A DNA stretch of 64,000 nt, taken from assembly GCF_000620625.1 (NCBI RefSeq), contig NZ_JIAW01000013.1, positions 1 to 64,000 of the forward strand, written 5' to 3'. Origin of the DNA: Mycobacterium sp. URHB0044 (GTDB taxonomy: Bacteria; Actinomycetota; Actinomycetes; Mycobacteriales; Mycobacteriaceae). Shown one piece after another: positions 7,121 through 15,186 of this stretch (positions within the stretch are counted from its first letter, which is position 1; the number at the start of each line of letters is the position of its first letter). Under the pieces are notes generated by a model. It ran no database searches. It was not told where the DNA came from and saw nothing but the letters and a program-made list of their open reading frames with translations. The position numbers and the translations under genes are program-made.

Positions 7121-8623
7121 CTAGCCGTCGGGTCCGTTGCTGCCAGCCGAACCGTTGCTGCTGCCGGGCGTGCCGGCACCCGCACCGCCGGAACCTGCGG
7201 CACCTCCCGGCGCGCCGAGCCCACCGGCACCGCCGTTGCCACCCTGGCCGCCATGACCGACGCCGGCAGTGGAAGTACCGGCACCGCCGACTCCGCCAGG
7301 ACCGCCTGCTTGTCCCGGCGAGCCGCTGGCGCCGTTGCCGCCGGCGCCCCCGCTGGCCGTCCCTGGGGCCGTGCTGGTGCCGGCGCTGACGGCGCCTCCG
7401 CCGTTGCCGCCTGATGCTGCTGCGCCGGGGCCGTTGCCGAGAACGCCGCCCTGGCCCGCGTTCCCGCCGTCGCCGCCAATGGCATCACCGCCATTGGTGA
7501 CCGCCCGTCCGCCGTTTCCGCCGTCACCGCCGATGCCGGAAACACCGGTGCGCCCACCATCGCCGCCCGCTCCGCCGCTGGTGTTACCGACGCTGGTCTC
7601 GACGTTGCCGCCGTTGCCACCGTCGCCGGCATCGCCTGCGACGACCCCGCTTTGGCCGCCATTGCCACCCGCACCGCCGCTTGCATTGCCGGTTACGCTG
7701 ATGCCACCGCCTCCGGCACCGCCGCTGCCGCCGCTACCCGTCAGCAGGCCACCGTTGCCACCCGTTCCACCATGACCGCCGGTGACGTCGACATCCTCGC
7801 TGAGACCCGTAGCGCCTCGACCGCCGTTACCGCCGTCGCCGGAAAGGATGCCACCGTTGCCACCGTTTCCTCCGGCACCGCCGATGGCGACGTCATTGCT
7901 CGCGCTGGCCGAACCGCCGGCACCGCCGTTGCCGAACAGGCCTGCGTTGCCGCCATTTCCACCGGCCCGTCCTGCGAGACCGACGCCGCCGTTGCCGCCG
8001 TTGCCGAACAGCAAGCCGCCGCGGCCGCCGTTCTGGCCTGGGAGGCCGTCGCCGCCATTGCCGATCAGCAGCCCAGCGTTCTGTCCGGGACCGCCGTTGC
8101 TGATGAATATTCCGATGACGCCGCCGATGAGGGTGCCGATCGCGTCACCGGGATTGACTGCGGCCATCGGCACCGGCGCGTCGGCGGTGCCTGGGCTGAT
8201 CGCCGCCAGGGCCGCGGGGCCGACGAGGCCGGATGGCCCGCCGCCCGGTACCGCCGTTGAGTGTGCGAACACACCGGGAGCGAACATGCTGGGCGTCAAC
8301 GGGTTCAGCGCGGGTGCCGCGACGCCGATGGTCGTTGCCGCTGTGGTGTGGTCACCAGTGTCCGCGGCCGGCCCGGACCTGGCTGTGCGGCCGACGCCTA
8401 GGCTTCCGCCGGGGCGCACCACCATCAGCCGGGGCACCCCACCTGCGGCGAACAGGATGTTGGGTGTGATGACCGCAGCCAACGCCGGAGCCGAAATGCT
8501 CACGGGGGTCGTGGATGTGGCCGACGACGCGATGGGCGGCGCGCCTGTCGGCATGGCGGTGCCCGCGCCGGCTAACACGCCCGCCGCCAACACGGCGGTG
8601 ATCATGGTGGATTGCTTGGTCAT
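7121..8623 (-). CDS. PGRS-like Gly/Ala/Asn-rich exported protein without a PE domain
   Basis: A 500-residue protein. Residues 1-35 look like a signal sequence (MTKQST, then an Ala/Gly/Val-rich hydrophobic run). A 150-residue Ala/Pro-rich spacer ends near GTLIGGVIGIFISNGG. From about residue 175 to the C-terminus it is built of GGxGGx units (GGNGGNGG, GGAGGNGG) like the PGRS part of PE_PGRS proteins. The N-terminal PE domain is absent, so ESX-5 export through PE is not expected. GAGGG lies close upstream of ATG 8623. It is convergent with the TAXI gene. Function unknown; a surface or matrix role is plausible by analogy only. Confidence 0.82.
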   Translation of the reverse strand: MTKQSTMITAVLAAGVLAGAGTAMPTGAPPIASSATSTTPVSISAPALAAVITPNILFAAGGVPRLMVVRPGGSLGVGRTARSGPAADTGDHTTAATTIGVAAPALNPLTPSMFAPGVFAHSTAVPGGGPSGLVGPAALAAISPGTADAPVPMAAVNPGDAIGTLIGGVIGIFISNGGPGQNAGLLIGNGGDGLPGQNGGRGGLLFGNGGNGGVGLAGRAGGNGGNAGLFGNGGAGGSASASNDVAIGGAGGNGGNGGILSGDGGNGGRGATGLSEDVDVTGGHGGTGGNGGLLTGSGGSGGAGGGGISVTGNASGGAGGNGGQSGVVAGDAGDGGNGGNVETSVGNTSGGAGGDGGRTGVSGIGGDGGNGGRAVTNGGDAIGGDGGNAGQGGVLGNGPGAAASGGNGGGAVSAGTSTAPGTASGGAGGNGASGSPGQAGGPGGVGGAGTSTAGVGHGGQGGNGGAGGLGAPGGAAGSGGAGAGTPGSSNGSAGSNGPDG

Positions 8624-9064
8624 GGTCGCTGTCGGAACCTTCCCTCAAGGCAGAGGGTTTCGGTCCTCGGCCGGCTAATCAACTTGGGATGCTTTTCGCA
8701 AAGTGTTCGGTACCGCGACCTCGACTCGAAAGGACTCGGTTCACTGAGCGGACCGGCCTTACCAAGGCGGGCAGCGTTGCGGTCGATCAGCTAGCTGCGT
8801 ATCCGTGGCTTGGCTTCGTTTTGCTTCACAGTCAGCATCGATGACTGCTCGAGCGGTGCCAATGACCGAGAACCCGGAAATCCTGTCCGGAACACCGGAT
8901 CGCGTGGTGATGTCGGTCGATTGCTTGGCAAGCATTGCTTCTGAAACCTGCCCTCAAGACAGAGGGCGTTGGTCCTCAGCCGCGAATCACCCTGGACGGG
9001 TGTGCCGCAGAAGTTTTCGCCACCACGACATCAACGCGAAAGGGCTCGGTGCACTGAGCGGACC
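8600..9064 (-). repeat. Imperfect tandem duplication of the PGRS-like 5' end and upstream region
   Basis: Bases 8600-8754 and 8909-9064 align at an offset of about 309. Shared blocks include ATTGCTTGG, a CCCTC/GAGGG hairpin (8642-8657 and 8951-8966) and CACTGAGCGGACC. In the distal copy the start codon ATG has become CTT and no long Gly-rich frame follows, so it looks like the decayed start of a second paralogue. This accounts for most of the 445-base gap without a gene; the remainder (about 8755-8908) shows nothing I can name. Confidence 0.7.
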
Positions 9065-9068
9065 GACA

Positions 9069-9851
9069 TCACCCACCGGCACGCCCAAGGTTGCGGGTGA
9101 TCTCGCGTGTGGCCTTCAGCACCAGCTCGGGCAGTCCGGCAGGCACGGAGGACGTGAGCGAGATGGCGCTGATCGACGCGATCAGCTCACCGTCTGGGCA
9201 CCGAACCGGGGCGGCCACGCAACACACGCCGGCGAGCACCTCCTGATGGTCGACCACTAGATTCCCGGGCCGGGCAAAATCGGCGTGTGCCTGACGCCAC
9301 TGCGAGGAAGTGAAACCGGAAGGCGGTTCGTCGTTCGGGCCCCGCTGGGTCAGCCGTAGCAGTAGGCCGCCGGCGTGGGTCGGCGGGATCTCGTCGTATG
9401 GCTGCATTCGCGGAACGTCGGTCACCACCCCTCGAGTCGCCGTCACGACCCGGACCCGATCCTCGTGCAGTACCGAGATGGAGACGACGGTCGTGGTCAA
9501 CGCCGACAACGTCCGCGCTGGCGCACGAGTCGCGCCCTGCAAACCGGGGTGCGGTTGCCAGGCGTTGCCCAGGCGAGCGAGTCCCGGTCCGACGAAGTAG
9601 CGGCGGTCGTGGCGCTGCGCCACGCCGAGGTCCACCAGCTGCTCCAAGAGCCGATACGTCGTCGACTTGGGGAGCGCGGCTTGGCGGGCGATCTCCGACA
9701 GGCCGACGCCTACCTGCGACTGGGCCAGCACGCCGAGCACTTGAAATGCGCCCTCAAGCACGCCACGTCCACCGAGATTCCCAGCAGAAGCCAAGCCGGT
9801 GATTATCTGGCCGACGTCTGGGTCAGCCCCGTCGCGACCACCCGTGTCCAC
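9069..9851 (-). CDS. IclR-family transcriptional regulator
   Basis: A 260-residue regulator. The N-terminal winged helix-turn-helix spans about residues 28-90 (VLGVLAQSQVGVGLSEIARQAALPKSTTYRLL is the HTH region, bases about 9760-9670). The C-terminal IclR effector domain ends in LPELVLKATREITRNLG. The frame runs 500 bases further upstream into divergent DNA; GTG 9851 is chosen from family length and a GAGG 7 bases before it. It is divergent from the DUF2231 gene, and a spaced inverted repeat lies between them. IclR proteins often sense aromatic or short carboxylic acids; the ligand here is unknown. Confidence 0.88.
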   Translation of the reverse strand: MDTGGRDGADPDVGQIITGLASAGNLGGRGVLEGAFQVLGVLAQSQVGVGLSEIARQAALPKSTTYRLLEQLVDLGVAQRHDRRYFVGPGLARLGNAWQPHPGLQGATRAPARTLSALTTTVVSISVLHEDRVRVVTATRGVVTDVPRMQPYDEIPPTHAGGLLLRLTQRGPNDEPPSGFTSSQWRQAHADFARPGNLVVDHQEVLAGVCCVAAPVRCPDGELIASISAISLTSSVPAGLPELVLKATREITRNLGRAGG

Positions 9852-9919
9852 AATGGAGCCTCGTTCCCGGCTGCAAACGCGCAGCTCGAGGAGCATACTG
9901 CCTGGTCTGCCCCCAATGC

Positions 9920-9958
9920 GATCGAACGTAAGCACCCACGGACGAGGCAGGTTCGATC
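9920..9958. promoter_or_regulatory. Spaced inverted repeat in the IclR/DUF2231 divergent gap
   Basis: GATCGAAC (9920-9927) and GTTCGATC (9951-9958) are perfect inverted copies separated by 23 bases, in the 183-base gap between two divergent genes. It is a candidate IclR autoregulatory site or looped operator pair. Confidence 0.4.
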
Positions 9959-10034
9959 CGGATGCGCGTCCACGACGTATATAGGGGGAGACGACCATTG
10001 CGGCGTCCGATCCGCCGAGCCGAGGAGCAAGTGT

Positions 10035-10493
10035 GTGACCACCATTAGCGGGTTGCCCGCCCATGTCTTGTTCGTGCACGCCATCGTCGTGCTGGCGCCG
10101 CTCACCGCGGTGTTGGAGATGCTGTGCGGCGTGTGGCCCGCCGCGCGTCGCCGATTGGTGTGGCTCGTCGTGGCGCTCGCCGCGGTGACGGCCGTGCTCA
10201 CTCCGCTGACGACGGAGGCCGGCGAGTGGCTGTACGACCAGCGGCCCCAGGTCAGCCCTATGCTCGCGGAGCACGCCTTGCGAGGCGGGTGGATGATCTA
10301 CTTCTCGGTCGCGCTGCTGGTGGTGGCGGTGGCTCTGGCGGTGTTGCACCTGCTCGAGGGGCGGTCGGACAAGCCGAGGACCGTGGCGACCGTCGTGGTG
10401 GCGGTCGTCGCCCTTGCCGTCGGCGTGTCGTCGATCGTGACCGTGGTGCGAATCGGGGACTCCGGCGCGCAGTCCGTGTGGGGCGGCGGCTGA
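10035..10493 (+). CDS. DUF2231-like membrane protein
   Basis: A 152-residue protein with about four membrane segments. The N-terminus (ISGLPAHVLFVHAIVVLAPL) has the conserved Pro-x-His and second His of DUF2231-type membrane proteins, residues that may bind heme or metal in that family. GTG 10035 is chosen because GAGGAG lies 7 bases upstream. The frame is open far upstream but that part runs antisense to the IclR gene. It ends 27 bases before the next start, so it may be cotranscribed with the peptidase. Function unknown. Confidence 0.82.
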   Translation: MTTISGLPAHVLFVHAIVVLAPLTAVLEMLCGVWPAARRRLVWLVVALAAVTAVLTPLTTEAGEWLYDQRPQVSPMLAEHALRGGWMIYFSVALLVVAVALAVLHLLEGRSDKPRTVATVVVAVVALAVGVSSIVTVVRIGDSGAQSVWGGG

Positions 10494-10520
10494 GCGTCGG
10501 TCAGCCGTTTGGGCGGCGGC

Positions 10521-11693
10521 GTGCTAGTCAGGAGTGTGACTTCACCCCAGACGCACACTGCTGACGGACGACCGCGGGCCCGTGGGCTCGGGATCGACCT
10601 GCCCGGCGAGCCAGGACCGCTCAACGCGATCACCGACGTCGCCGGCGTCGAGGTCGGAGCCGTCACCCTGATCGACGGGGAGGGTCCGCTGGAGGTCGGT
10701 CGGGGACCGGTGCGCACCGGTGTCACCGCCATCCTGCCGCGCGGGCGTGACGGCGTCGGGCAACCGTGCGCGGCGGGCTGGTTCTCACTGAACGGCAACG
10801 GCGAGATGACCGGCACGACGTGGATCGAAGAGTCCGGCGCCTTCAATCTGCCTGTGGTGCTGTCGAATACGCATGCCGTTGGCTCCTGTCACACCGGGGT
10901 GGTGAGTTGGGTGAACCGGGTGCATCCAATGGTCGCTCGACAATGGCTGCTACCCGTCTGCGCCGAGACGTGGGACGGCTACCTGAACGACATCAACGGC
11001 AACCACGTGCGGCCCGAACACGTCGAAGCCGCGCTCGATGCCGCCGTGTCAGGCCCGGTGCCCGAGGGATCCGTCGGCGGCGGCACCGGAATGAACTGCT
11101 ACGAATTCAAGGGCGGCAACGGCACCGCGTCCAGGGTCGTGCGGTACGGCTCGCACGACTTCACCGTGGCGGCGTTCGTGCAGGCGAACTTCGGCTCGCG
11201 CAGCGAGCTCACCGTGGCGGGCAGGTACGTCGGTGCGCTGCTCGCCGACGACAACCCACTCGACGAGGACTGGTTCGCGGCGGACCTCGGCGTGCGGCCA
11301 CCGCCCGGTGCGGGGTCGGTGATCGCCATCGTCGCGACCGACGCGCCGCTGCTGCCAGGACAGTGCAAGGCGCTGGCCCGCCGGGTGCCGCTGGGGCTGG
11401 CGCGGACGGGCACCGCGGGCAGCCACTTCTCGGGCGACATCTTCCTCGCGTTCTCGACGGCCGACGCCCCCGGCCTGCAGAGCGCCTTTCCGCTCGGCCC
11501 GCCCGGCGACGACGAGTTCGGCACGATGCGCTTCATCCCGTGGGGCCGGATGGATGCGTTCTATGCCGGCGTCGTGCAGGCCGTCGAAGAAGCCGTGCTC
11601 AACGCGCTGGTCGTGAACGACGACATGGTCGGCCGGGACGGTCACCGGTCACCTCGGCTGCCCCTCGACCGCCTGACGGAGATGCTCGCCTGA
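10521..11693 (+). CDS. P1 (S58) family aminopeptidase, DmpA-like
   Basis: About 390 residues. DmpA-type enzymes are self-cleaving N-terminal-nucleophile hydrolases that release N-terminal L-residues or D-amino amides. The typical N-terminal block PGPLNAITDVAGVEVG, the middle motif GSVGGGTGMNCYEFKGG and the autocleavage region TAGSHFSGDIFLAFST are all present; the Ser after Gly in the last motif is the expected nucleophile. The start is uncertain. GTG 10521 has a GGGCGG nearby, while GTG 10536 has AGGAG only one base away. The Arg-Ala-Arg-Gly-Leu-Gly segment near the start is conserved in relatives. Confidence 0.9.
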   Translation: MLVRSVTSPQTHTADGRPRARGLGIDLPGEPGPLNAITDVAGVEVGAVTLIDGEGPLEVGRGPVRTGVTAILPRGRDGVGQPCAAGWFSLNGNGEMTGTTWIEESGAFNLPVVLSNTHAVGSCHTGVVSWVNRVHPMVARQWLLPVCAETWDGYLNDINGNHVRPEHVEAALDAAVSGPVPEGSVGGGTGMNCYEFKGGNGTASRVVRYGSHDFTVAAFVQANFGSRSELTVAGRYVGALLADDNPLDEDWFAADLGVRPPPGAGSVIAIVATDAPLLPGQCKALARRVPLGLARTGTAGSHFSGDIFLAFSTADAPGLQSAFPLGPPGDDEFGTMRFIPWGRMDAFYAGVVQAVEEAVLNALVVNDDMVGRDGHRSPRLPLDRLTEMLA

Positions 11694-11697
11694 AAAA

Positions 11698-11736
11698 TCC
11701 GGACCGGAGTCCGGAACAAATTCGGACTGTGGTCCG
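11698..11736. promoter_or_regulatory. Paired CGGAC-N4-GTCCG palindromes upstream of yceI
   Basis: TCCGGAC-CGGA-GTCCGGA at 11698-11715 is a perfect dyad with 7-base arms. CGGAC-TGTG-GTCCG at 11723-11736 is a second dyad whose centre lies 23 bases on, about two helical turns. A GGAC half-site follows near 11740. They occupy the 97-base gap before yceI, so a dimeric repressor or activator of yceI is likely. The regulator is not identified. Confidence 0.55.
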
Positions 11737-11790
11737 TTTGGACTGGGTGAGGCGCCGGGAAGGCCGGCGCTCCCAGCCAAGGAGAACGAC

Positions 11791-12339
11791 ATGACCGCAG
11801 CAGTAGCGACCGACCTGAGCACCGGCACCTGGGCCATCGACCCCGCACACTCGTCGATCGGCTTCTCGGTTCGCCACCTCGTGGTGAGCAAGGTCCGCGG
11901 CACCTTCGAATCGTTCAGCGGCGCGATCGTCGTCGCCGAGGACGGCACTCCTTCGGTGAGCGCCGAGATCGCGGTCGACTCGATCCACACCGGCAACGAG
12001 CAGCGCGACGAGCACCTGAAGGCCGCTGACTTCTTCGACGCCGCCAACCATCCGACCGCTACCTTCGTCTCGACCGGCGTGCGCGCCGATGGCGACAACT
12101 ACCTGCTCGACGGTGACTTCACCCTCAAGGGCATCACCAAGCCCGTCACGCTGGCGCTGGAGTTCGACGGGGTCAACCCGGGCATGGGACACGGTGAGGT
12201 GGCCGGCTTCGAGGCCTCGGTCGTCTTGAACCGCAAGGACTTTGGCATCGACATCGACATGCCGCTGGAGACCGGTGGCGCCGTCGTCGGCGACAAGGTC
12301 ACCATCACGCTCCAGATTGAGGCGCTCAAGCAGGCCTGA
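11791..12339 (+). CDS. YceI-family lipid-binding protein
   Basis: A 182-residue protein, full length for the family. It begins TGTWAIDPAHSSIGFSVRHLVVSKVRGTF in pattern (shown here from residue 11), then has HLKAADFFDAANHPTATF and the C-terminal VLNRKDFGIDI block of the YceI beta-barrel, which binds isoprenoid or fatty chains in characterised members. No signal peptide is visible, so this copy is probably cytoplasmic, as in other actinobacteria. AAGGAG stands 7 bases before the ATG. It has its own promoter region with two palindromes and is followed at once by fadH on the other strand. Confidence 0.93.
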   Translation: MTAAVATDLSTGTWAIDPAHSSIGFSVRHLVVSKVRGTFESFSGAIVVAEDGTPSVSAEIAVDSIHTGNEQRDEHLKAADFFDAANHPTATFVSTGVRADGDNYLLDGDFTLKGITKPVTLALEFDGVNPGMGHGEVAGFEASVVLNRKDFGIDIDMPLETGGAVVGDKVTITLQIEALKQA

Positions 12340-12340
12340 G

Positions 12341-14359
12341 TTACAGCTTCGCGGCGAGCTCGGTGCCTTGGCGGATCGCACGCTTGGCATCGAGCTCGGC
12401 CGCGACGGCCGCACCGCCGATGACGTGGGGCTCGATACCGTTGCGGCGCAGTCCTTCCTCGAGATCACGCACTGGCTCCTGGCCGGCGCAGATGATCACG
12501 TTGTCGACTTCGAGCAGCCGCCGATCGGAGTGGTCGGGCCCGAAGCTGATGTGCAGGCCGTCGTCGTCGATGCGCTCGTAGTTGACGCCCGACAGCTGAT
12601 GCACGCCCTTGGCCTTCAGCGACGCGCGGTGCACCCAGCCCGACGTCTTGCCGAGTCCACGGCCCTGCGGCCCCTTCGTCCGCTGTAGCAAGTAGACCTC
12701 GCGGGCGGGCGGCGCAGGCAGGGGAGTGGTGAGTGCGCCGCGGGCCTCCTGCGGATCGACGACACCCCACTCGGCCTTCCACTCCTTGAGGTTCAGCGTC
12801 GGTGATTCGTCCACGACGAGGAACTCGCTGACGTCGAAGCCGACCCCACCAGCGCCGACCACCGCCACGGTCTTGCCGACGGGCTTTCCGGTGATGGCTT
12901 CGGCGTAGGACAGCACCATCGGGTGATCGATGCCGGGGATGTCGGGCATCCGCGGCGACACGCCAGTCGCCAGCACGACGTCGTCGAACCCGGCCAGCTC
13001 GTCGACGCCCGCTCGGGTCGCGAGCCGCACGTCGACGCCGTGCTTGTCGAGCATCCGGGTGTAGTAGCGGATGGTCTCCGCGAACTCCTCCTTGCCGGGA
13101 ATCCGTCGTGCCAAGTCGAATTGGCCGCCGATCGTGCTGCTCGCCTCGAAGAGCGTGACGTGGTGGCCGCGCTCGGCCGCCGTCACTGCCGCCGACAGAC
13201 CCGCGGGTCCGGCGCCGACCACCGCGACCCGTTTGGCGCGCCGCGTCGGTCCCAGCACCAGCGTGGTCTCGTGGCCTGCCCGCGGATTGAGCAGGCAGGA
13301 CACCGTCTTGTGCACGAAGGCGTGGTCGAGGCAGGCCTGGTTGCAGGCGATGCAGGTGTTGATCTCGTCGGCAGCGCCGGCTAGTGCCTTGTTCACCCAG
13401 TCTGGGTCCGAGAGCAACGGGCGCGCCATCGAGATCAACCGCACCTGGCCATCGGCGAGGATCTGCTCGCACGCCTCGGGCATGTTGATCCGGTTCGACG
13501 CCACCACCGGAATGCCGACGTGCTCGGCCACCGCGTTACTGACGTCGACGAACGCGCCGTTGGGCACCGACGTCACGATGGTGGGCACGCGGGCTTCGTG
13601 CCAGCCGAAGCCCGAGTTGATCATGGTAGCCCCGGCGGTCTCGACTTCCGTTGCCAGCGCGACGATCTCATCCCACGTCTGGCCGCCCTCGACGTAGTCG
13701 GCCATCGACATGCGGTAGCAGATGATGAAGTCCTCACCGACCGCGGCACGGGTCCGGCGCACGATCTCCACCGGCATGCGGCGCCGCTTCTCGGCGGTGC
13801 CGCCCCAGGCGTCGGTGCGCTTGTTGGTCCTCGGCGCGAGGAACTGGTTGAGCAGATACCCTTCGCTGCCCATGATCTCGACGCCGTCGTAGCCGGCCTC
13901 GCGGGCCAGCAGCGCACAGCGCACGAAGTCGTCGATGGTGCCGTTGACGTCCCGCAGCTTGCGCGGCCGGAACGGATTGATCGGCGCCTTGATCGACGAC
14001 GCGCTGACCGAGAGTGGGTGGTACGCATAGCGTCCGGCGTGCAGTATCTGCAGCAGGATCTTGGCGCCCTCATCGTGGACGGCCTTCGTGATGCGACGGT
14101 GTCGCCGGGCTTCCGACGAGGACACCAGCTGCGCGGCGAACGGAAGCAGCCACCCGGTGCGGTTGGGGGCATAGCCGCCGGTGATGATGAGCCCCACTCC
14201 GCCGCGAGCGCGCTCGGCGAAATACGTTGCCAGCCGGTCGATGTCGCGGCTGCGGTCCTCCAGCCCGGTGTGCATCGAACCCATGACCACGCGGTTGCGC
14301 AGTGTGGTGAAGCCGAGGTCCAACGGCGACAACAGGTTCGGATACGGGTGTTCAGGCAT
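12341..14359 (-). CDS. fadH: NADPH-dependent 2,4-dienoyl-CoA reductase FadH
   Basis: A 672-residue iron-sulfur flavoprotein that removes double bonds from 2,4-dienoyl-CoA during unsaturated fatty-acid oxidation. The N-terminal half is an Old-Yellow-Enzyme-type FMN barrel (residues 1-330). C336, C339, C343 and C355 form the [4Fe-4S] site. The C-terminal half has two dinucleotide folds, GAGPAGLSAA and GAGGVG, for FAD and NADPH. Length and order equal the known enzyme. The ATG lies inside the end of the padR gene (8-base overlap ATGCCTGA) with GGAGGAAC upstream, so both are translated from one transcript and likely under PadR control. Confidence 0.94.
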   Translation of the reverse strand: MPEHPYPNLLSPLDLGFTTLRNRVVMGSMHTGLEDRSRDIDRLATYFAERARGGVGLIITGGYAPNRTGWLLPFAAQLVSSSEARRHRRITKAVHDEGAKILLQILHAGRYAYHPLSVSASSIKAPINPFRPRKLRDVNGTIDDFVRCALLAREAGYDGVEIMGSEGYLLNQFLAPRTNKRTDAWGGTAEKRRRMPVEIVRRTRAAVGEDFIICYRMSMADYVEGGQTWDEIVALATEVETAGATMINSGFGWHEARVPTIVTSVPNGAFVDVSNAVAEHVGIPVVASNRINMPEACEQILADGQVRLISMARPLLSDPDWVNKALAGAADEINTCIACNQACLDHAFVHKTVSCLLNPRAGHETTLVLGPTRRAKRVAVVGAGPAGLSAAVTAAERGHHVTLFEASSTIGGQFDLARRIPGKEEFAETIRYYTRMLDKHGVDVRLATRAGVDELAGFDDVVLATGVSPRMPDIPGIDHPMVLSYAEAITGKPVGKTVAVVGAGGVGFDVSEFLVVDESPTLNLKEWKAEWGVVDPQEARGALTTPLPAPPAREVYLLQRTKGPQGRGLGKTSGWVHRASLKAKGVHQLSGVNYERIDDDGLHISFGPDHSDRRLLEVDNVIICAGQEPVRDLEEGLRRNGIEPHVIGGAAVAAELDAKRAIRQGTELAAKL

Positions 14360-14921
14360 GTGTTCCTCCCAATGCGGTCAGCACTTCGTCGAGCCAGTCG
14401 ACCGAGCCTTCCTCGGCGCGGATACCGCCTCGCAGCACCAGATACTGATGTAGGGCTGCACCGTGCAATCCGGCCGGATCGGGAAATTGGCGTTTCGCGA
14501 AATTCAGGTAGGTGTCCAGCAATTCGGCGCGTTCGCGCCGCAAACCGGCCACCTGGTGACGAACCGCGGCGAGCGTCGACTCGTCGCCGTACGCGGCGCC
14601 GCGGATCTTCACCGCCAGCTCGCGGGTCCGGGCGTCGGTGACGGAGCTGCCTCGGCCGGACAGTGGTTCGGCGATCCAGCGGATCAACTCGGCGCGGCCG
14701 GCCTCGGTCACCCCGTACACCTTCTTGTCCGGCCTGCCGTGTTGCTCGACGACGTCGACGTGCACCCAGCCGTCGTCCTCCATGGCGCGCAGCGTCCGGT
14801 AGATCTGCTGATGAGTGGCGGACCAGAAGTAGCCGATGGACCGGTCGAACCGGCGGGCCAGCTCGTAACCGGAGCCGGCCTGCTCACTCAGCGACACCAG
14901 GATCGCGTGGGGCAGGGCCAT
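14352..14921 (-). CDS. PadR-family transcriptional regulator
   Basis: A 189-residue PadR/Vir-like repressor. An N-terminal winged helix (MALPHAILVSLSEQAGSGYEL in pattern, residues 1-21, then YFWSATHQQIYRTLRAME) precedes a helical dimerisation tail. ATG 14921 matches the family N-terminus; the frame extends to a TTG at 14957, which would lie inside the palindrome and is unlikely. Translationally coupled to fadH. A perfect 14-base palindrome 32 bases upstream is the obvious autoregulatory operator. In M. tuberculosis the same pair is Rv1176c-Rv1175c (memory). Confidence 0.92.
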   Translation of the reverse strand: MALPHAILVSLSEQAGSGYELARRFDRSIGYFWSATHQQIYRTLRAMEDDGWVHVDVVEQHGRPDKKVYGVTEAGRAELIRWIAEPLSGRGSSVTDARTRELAVKIRGAAYGDESTLAAVRHQVAGLRRERAELLDTYLNFAKRQFPDPAGLHGAALHQYLVLRGGIRAEEGSVDWLDEVLTALGGTHA

Positions 14922-14952
14922 CTCGGCAGCGTAGGTGATACCGGGAGTCCTA

Positions 14953-14966
14953 TGCAACTAGTTGCA
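14953..14966. promoter_or_regulatory. PadR operator candidate, TGCAACTAGTTGCA
   Basis: A perfect 14-base palindrome in the padR/fdxC divergent gap, 32 bases before the padR start. PadR repressors usually bind a dyad in their own promoter. Confidence 0.6.
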
Positions 14967-15036
14967 CAGCATCGGATCGGCAGCCGGTGTGGCGACTGGT
15001 CGACTTGTATCTGCAACGTCTAGTATCAGTAACCAC

Positions 15037-15065
15037 GCGCGCCACCCGTCATACGGGCGGCGCGC
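15037..15065 (+). promoter_or_regulatory. Strong hairpin in the fdxC upstream region
   Basis: GCGCGCC-A-CCCGT, loop CAT, ACGGG-C-GGCGCGC: 12 pairs with one mismatch. TAGTAT at 15021-15026 could be a -10 box, which would put the hairpin at the 5' end of an mRNA leader of about 150 bases before fdxC. It could stabilise the mRNA or be regulatory. No U-tract follows. Apart from this and the PadR palindrome the 265-base gap shows nothing else. Confidence 0.45.
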
Positions 15066-15186
15066 AAAGTTAGGGCACACTGAGACAGGCGTCCAGGTTT
15101 GCGCAACGCATACTTGCGGCGGCTCCTCACCGAGCCCGAACAGACTGAACCAACCGGCAGCCCTAACAGGAGTCGAGGAGACCTTC

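Noticed and set aside
7269..8678. Pro-rich plus-strand frames within the PGRS-like gene
   Set aside because: They are the reverse complement of Gly codons (GGN to NCC). The minus frame has a signal sequence, a ribosome site and a start.
7100..9070. The repeats around the PGRS-like gene as a CRISPR array
   Set aside because: Units are coding GGxGGx repeats of uneven length without constant repeat-spacer structure, and no cas genes are near.
8805..9260. A 151-codon plus-strand frame in the gap before iclR
   Set aside because: Runs into the iclR gene antisense and crosses the decayed duplicate; no ribosome site or domain.
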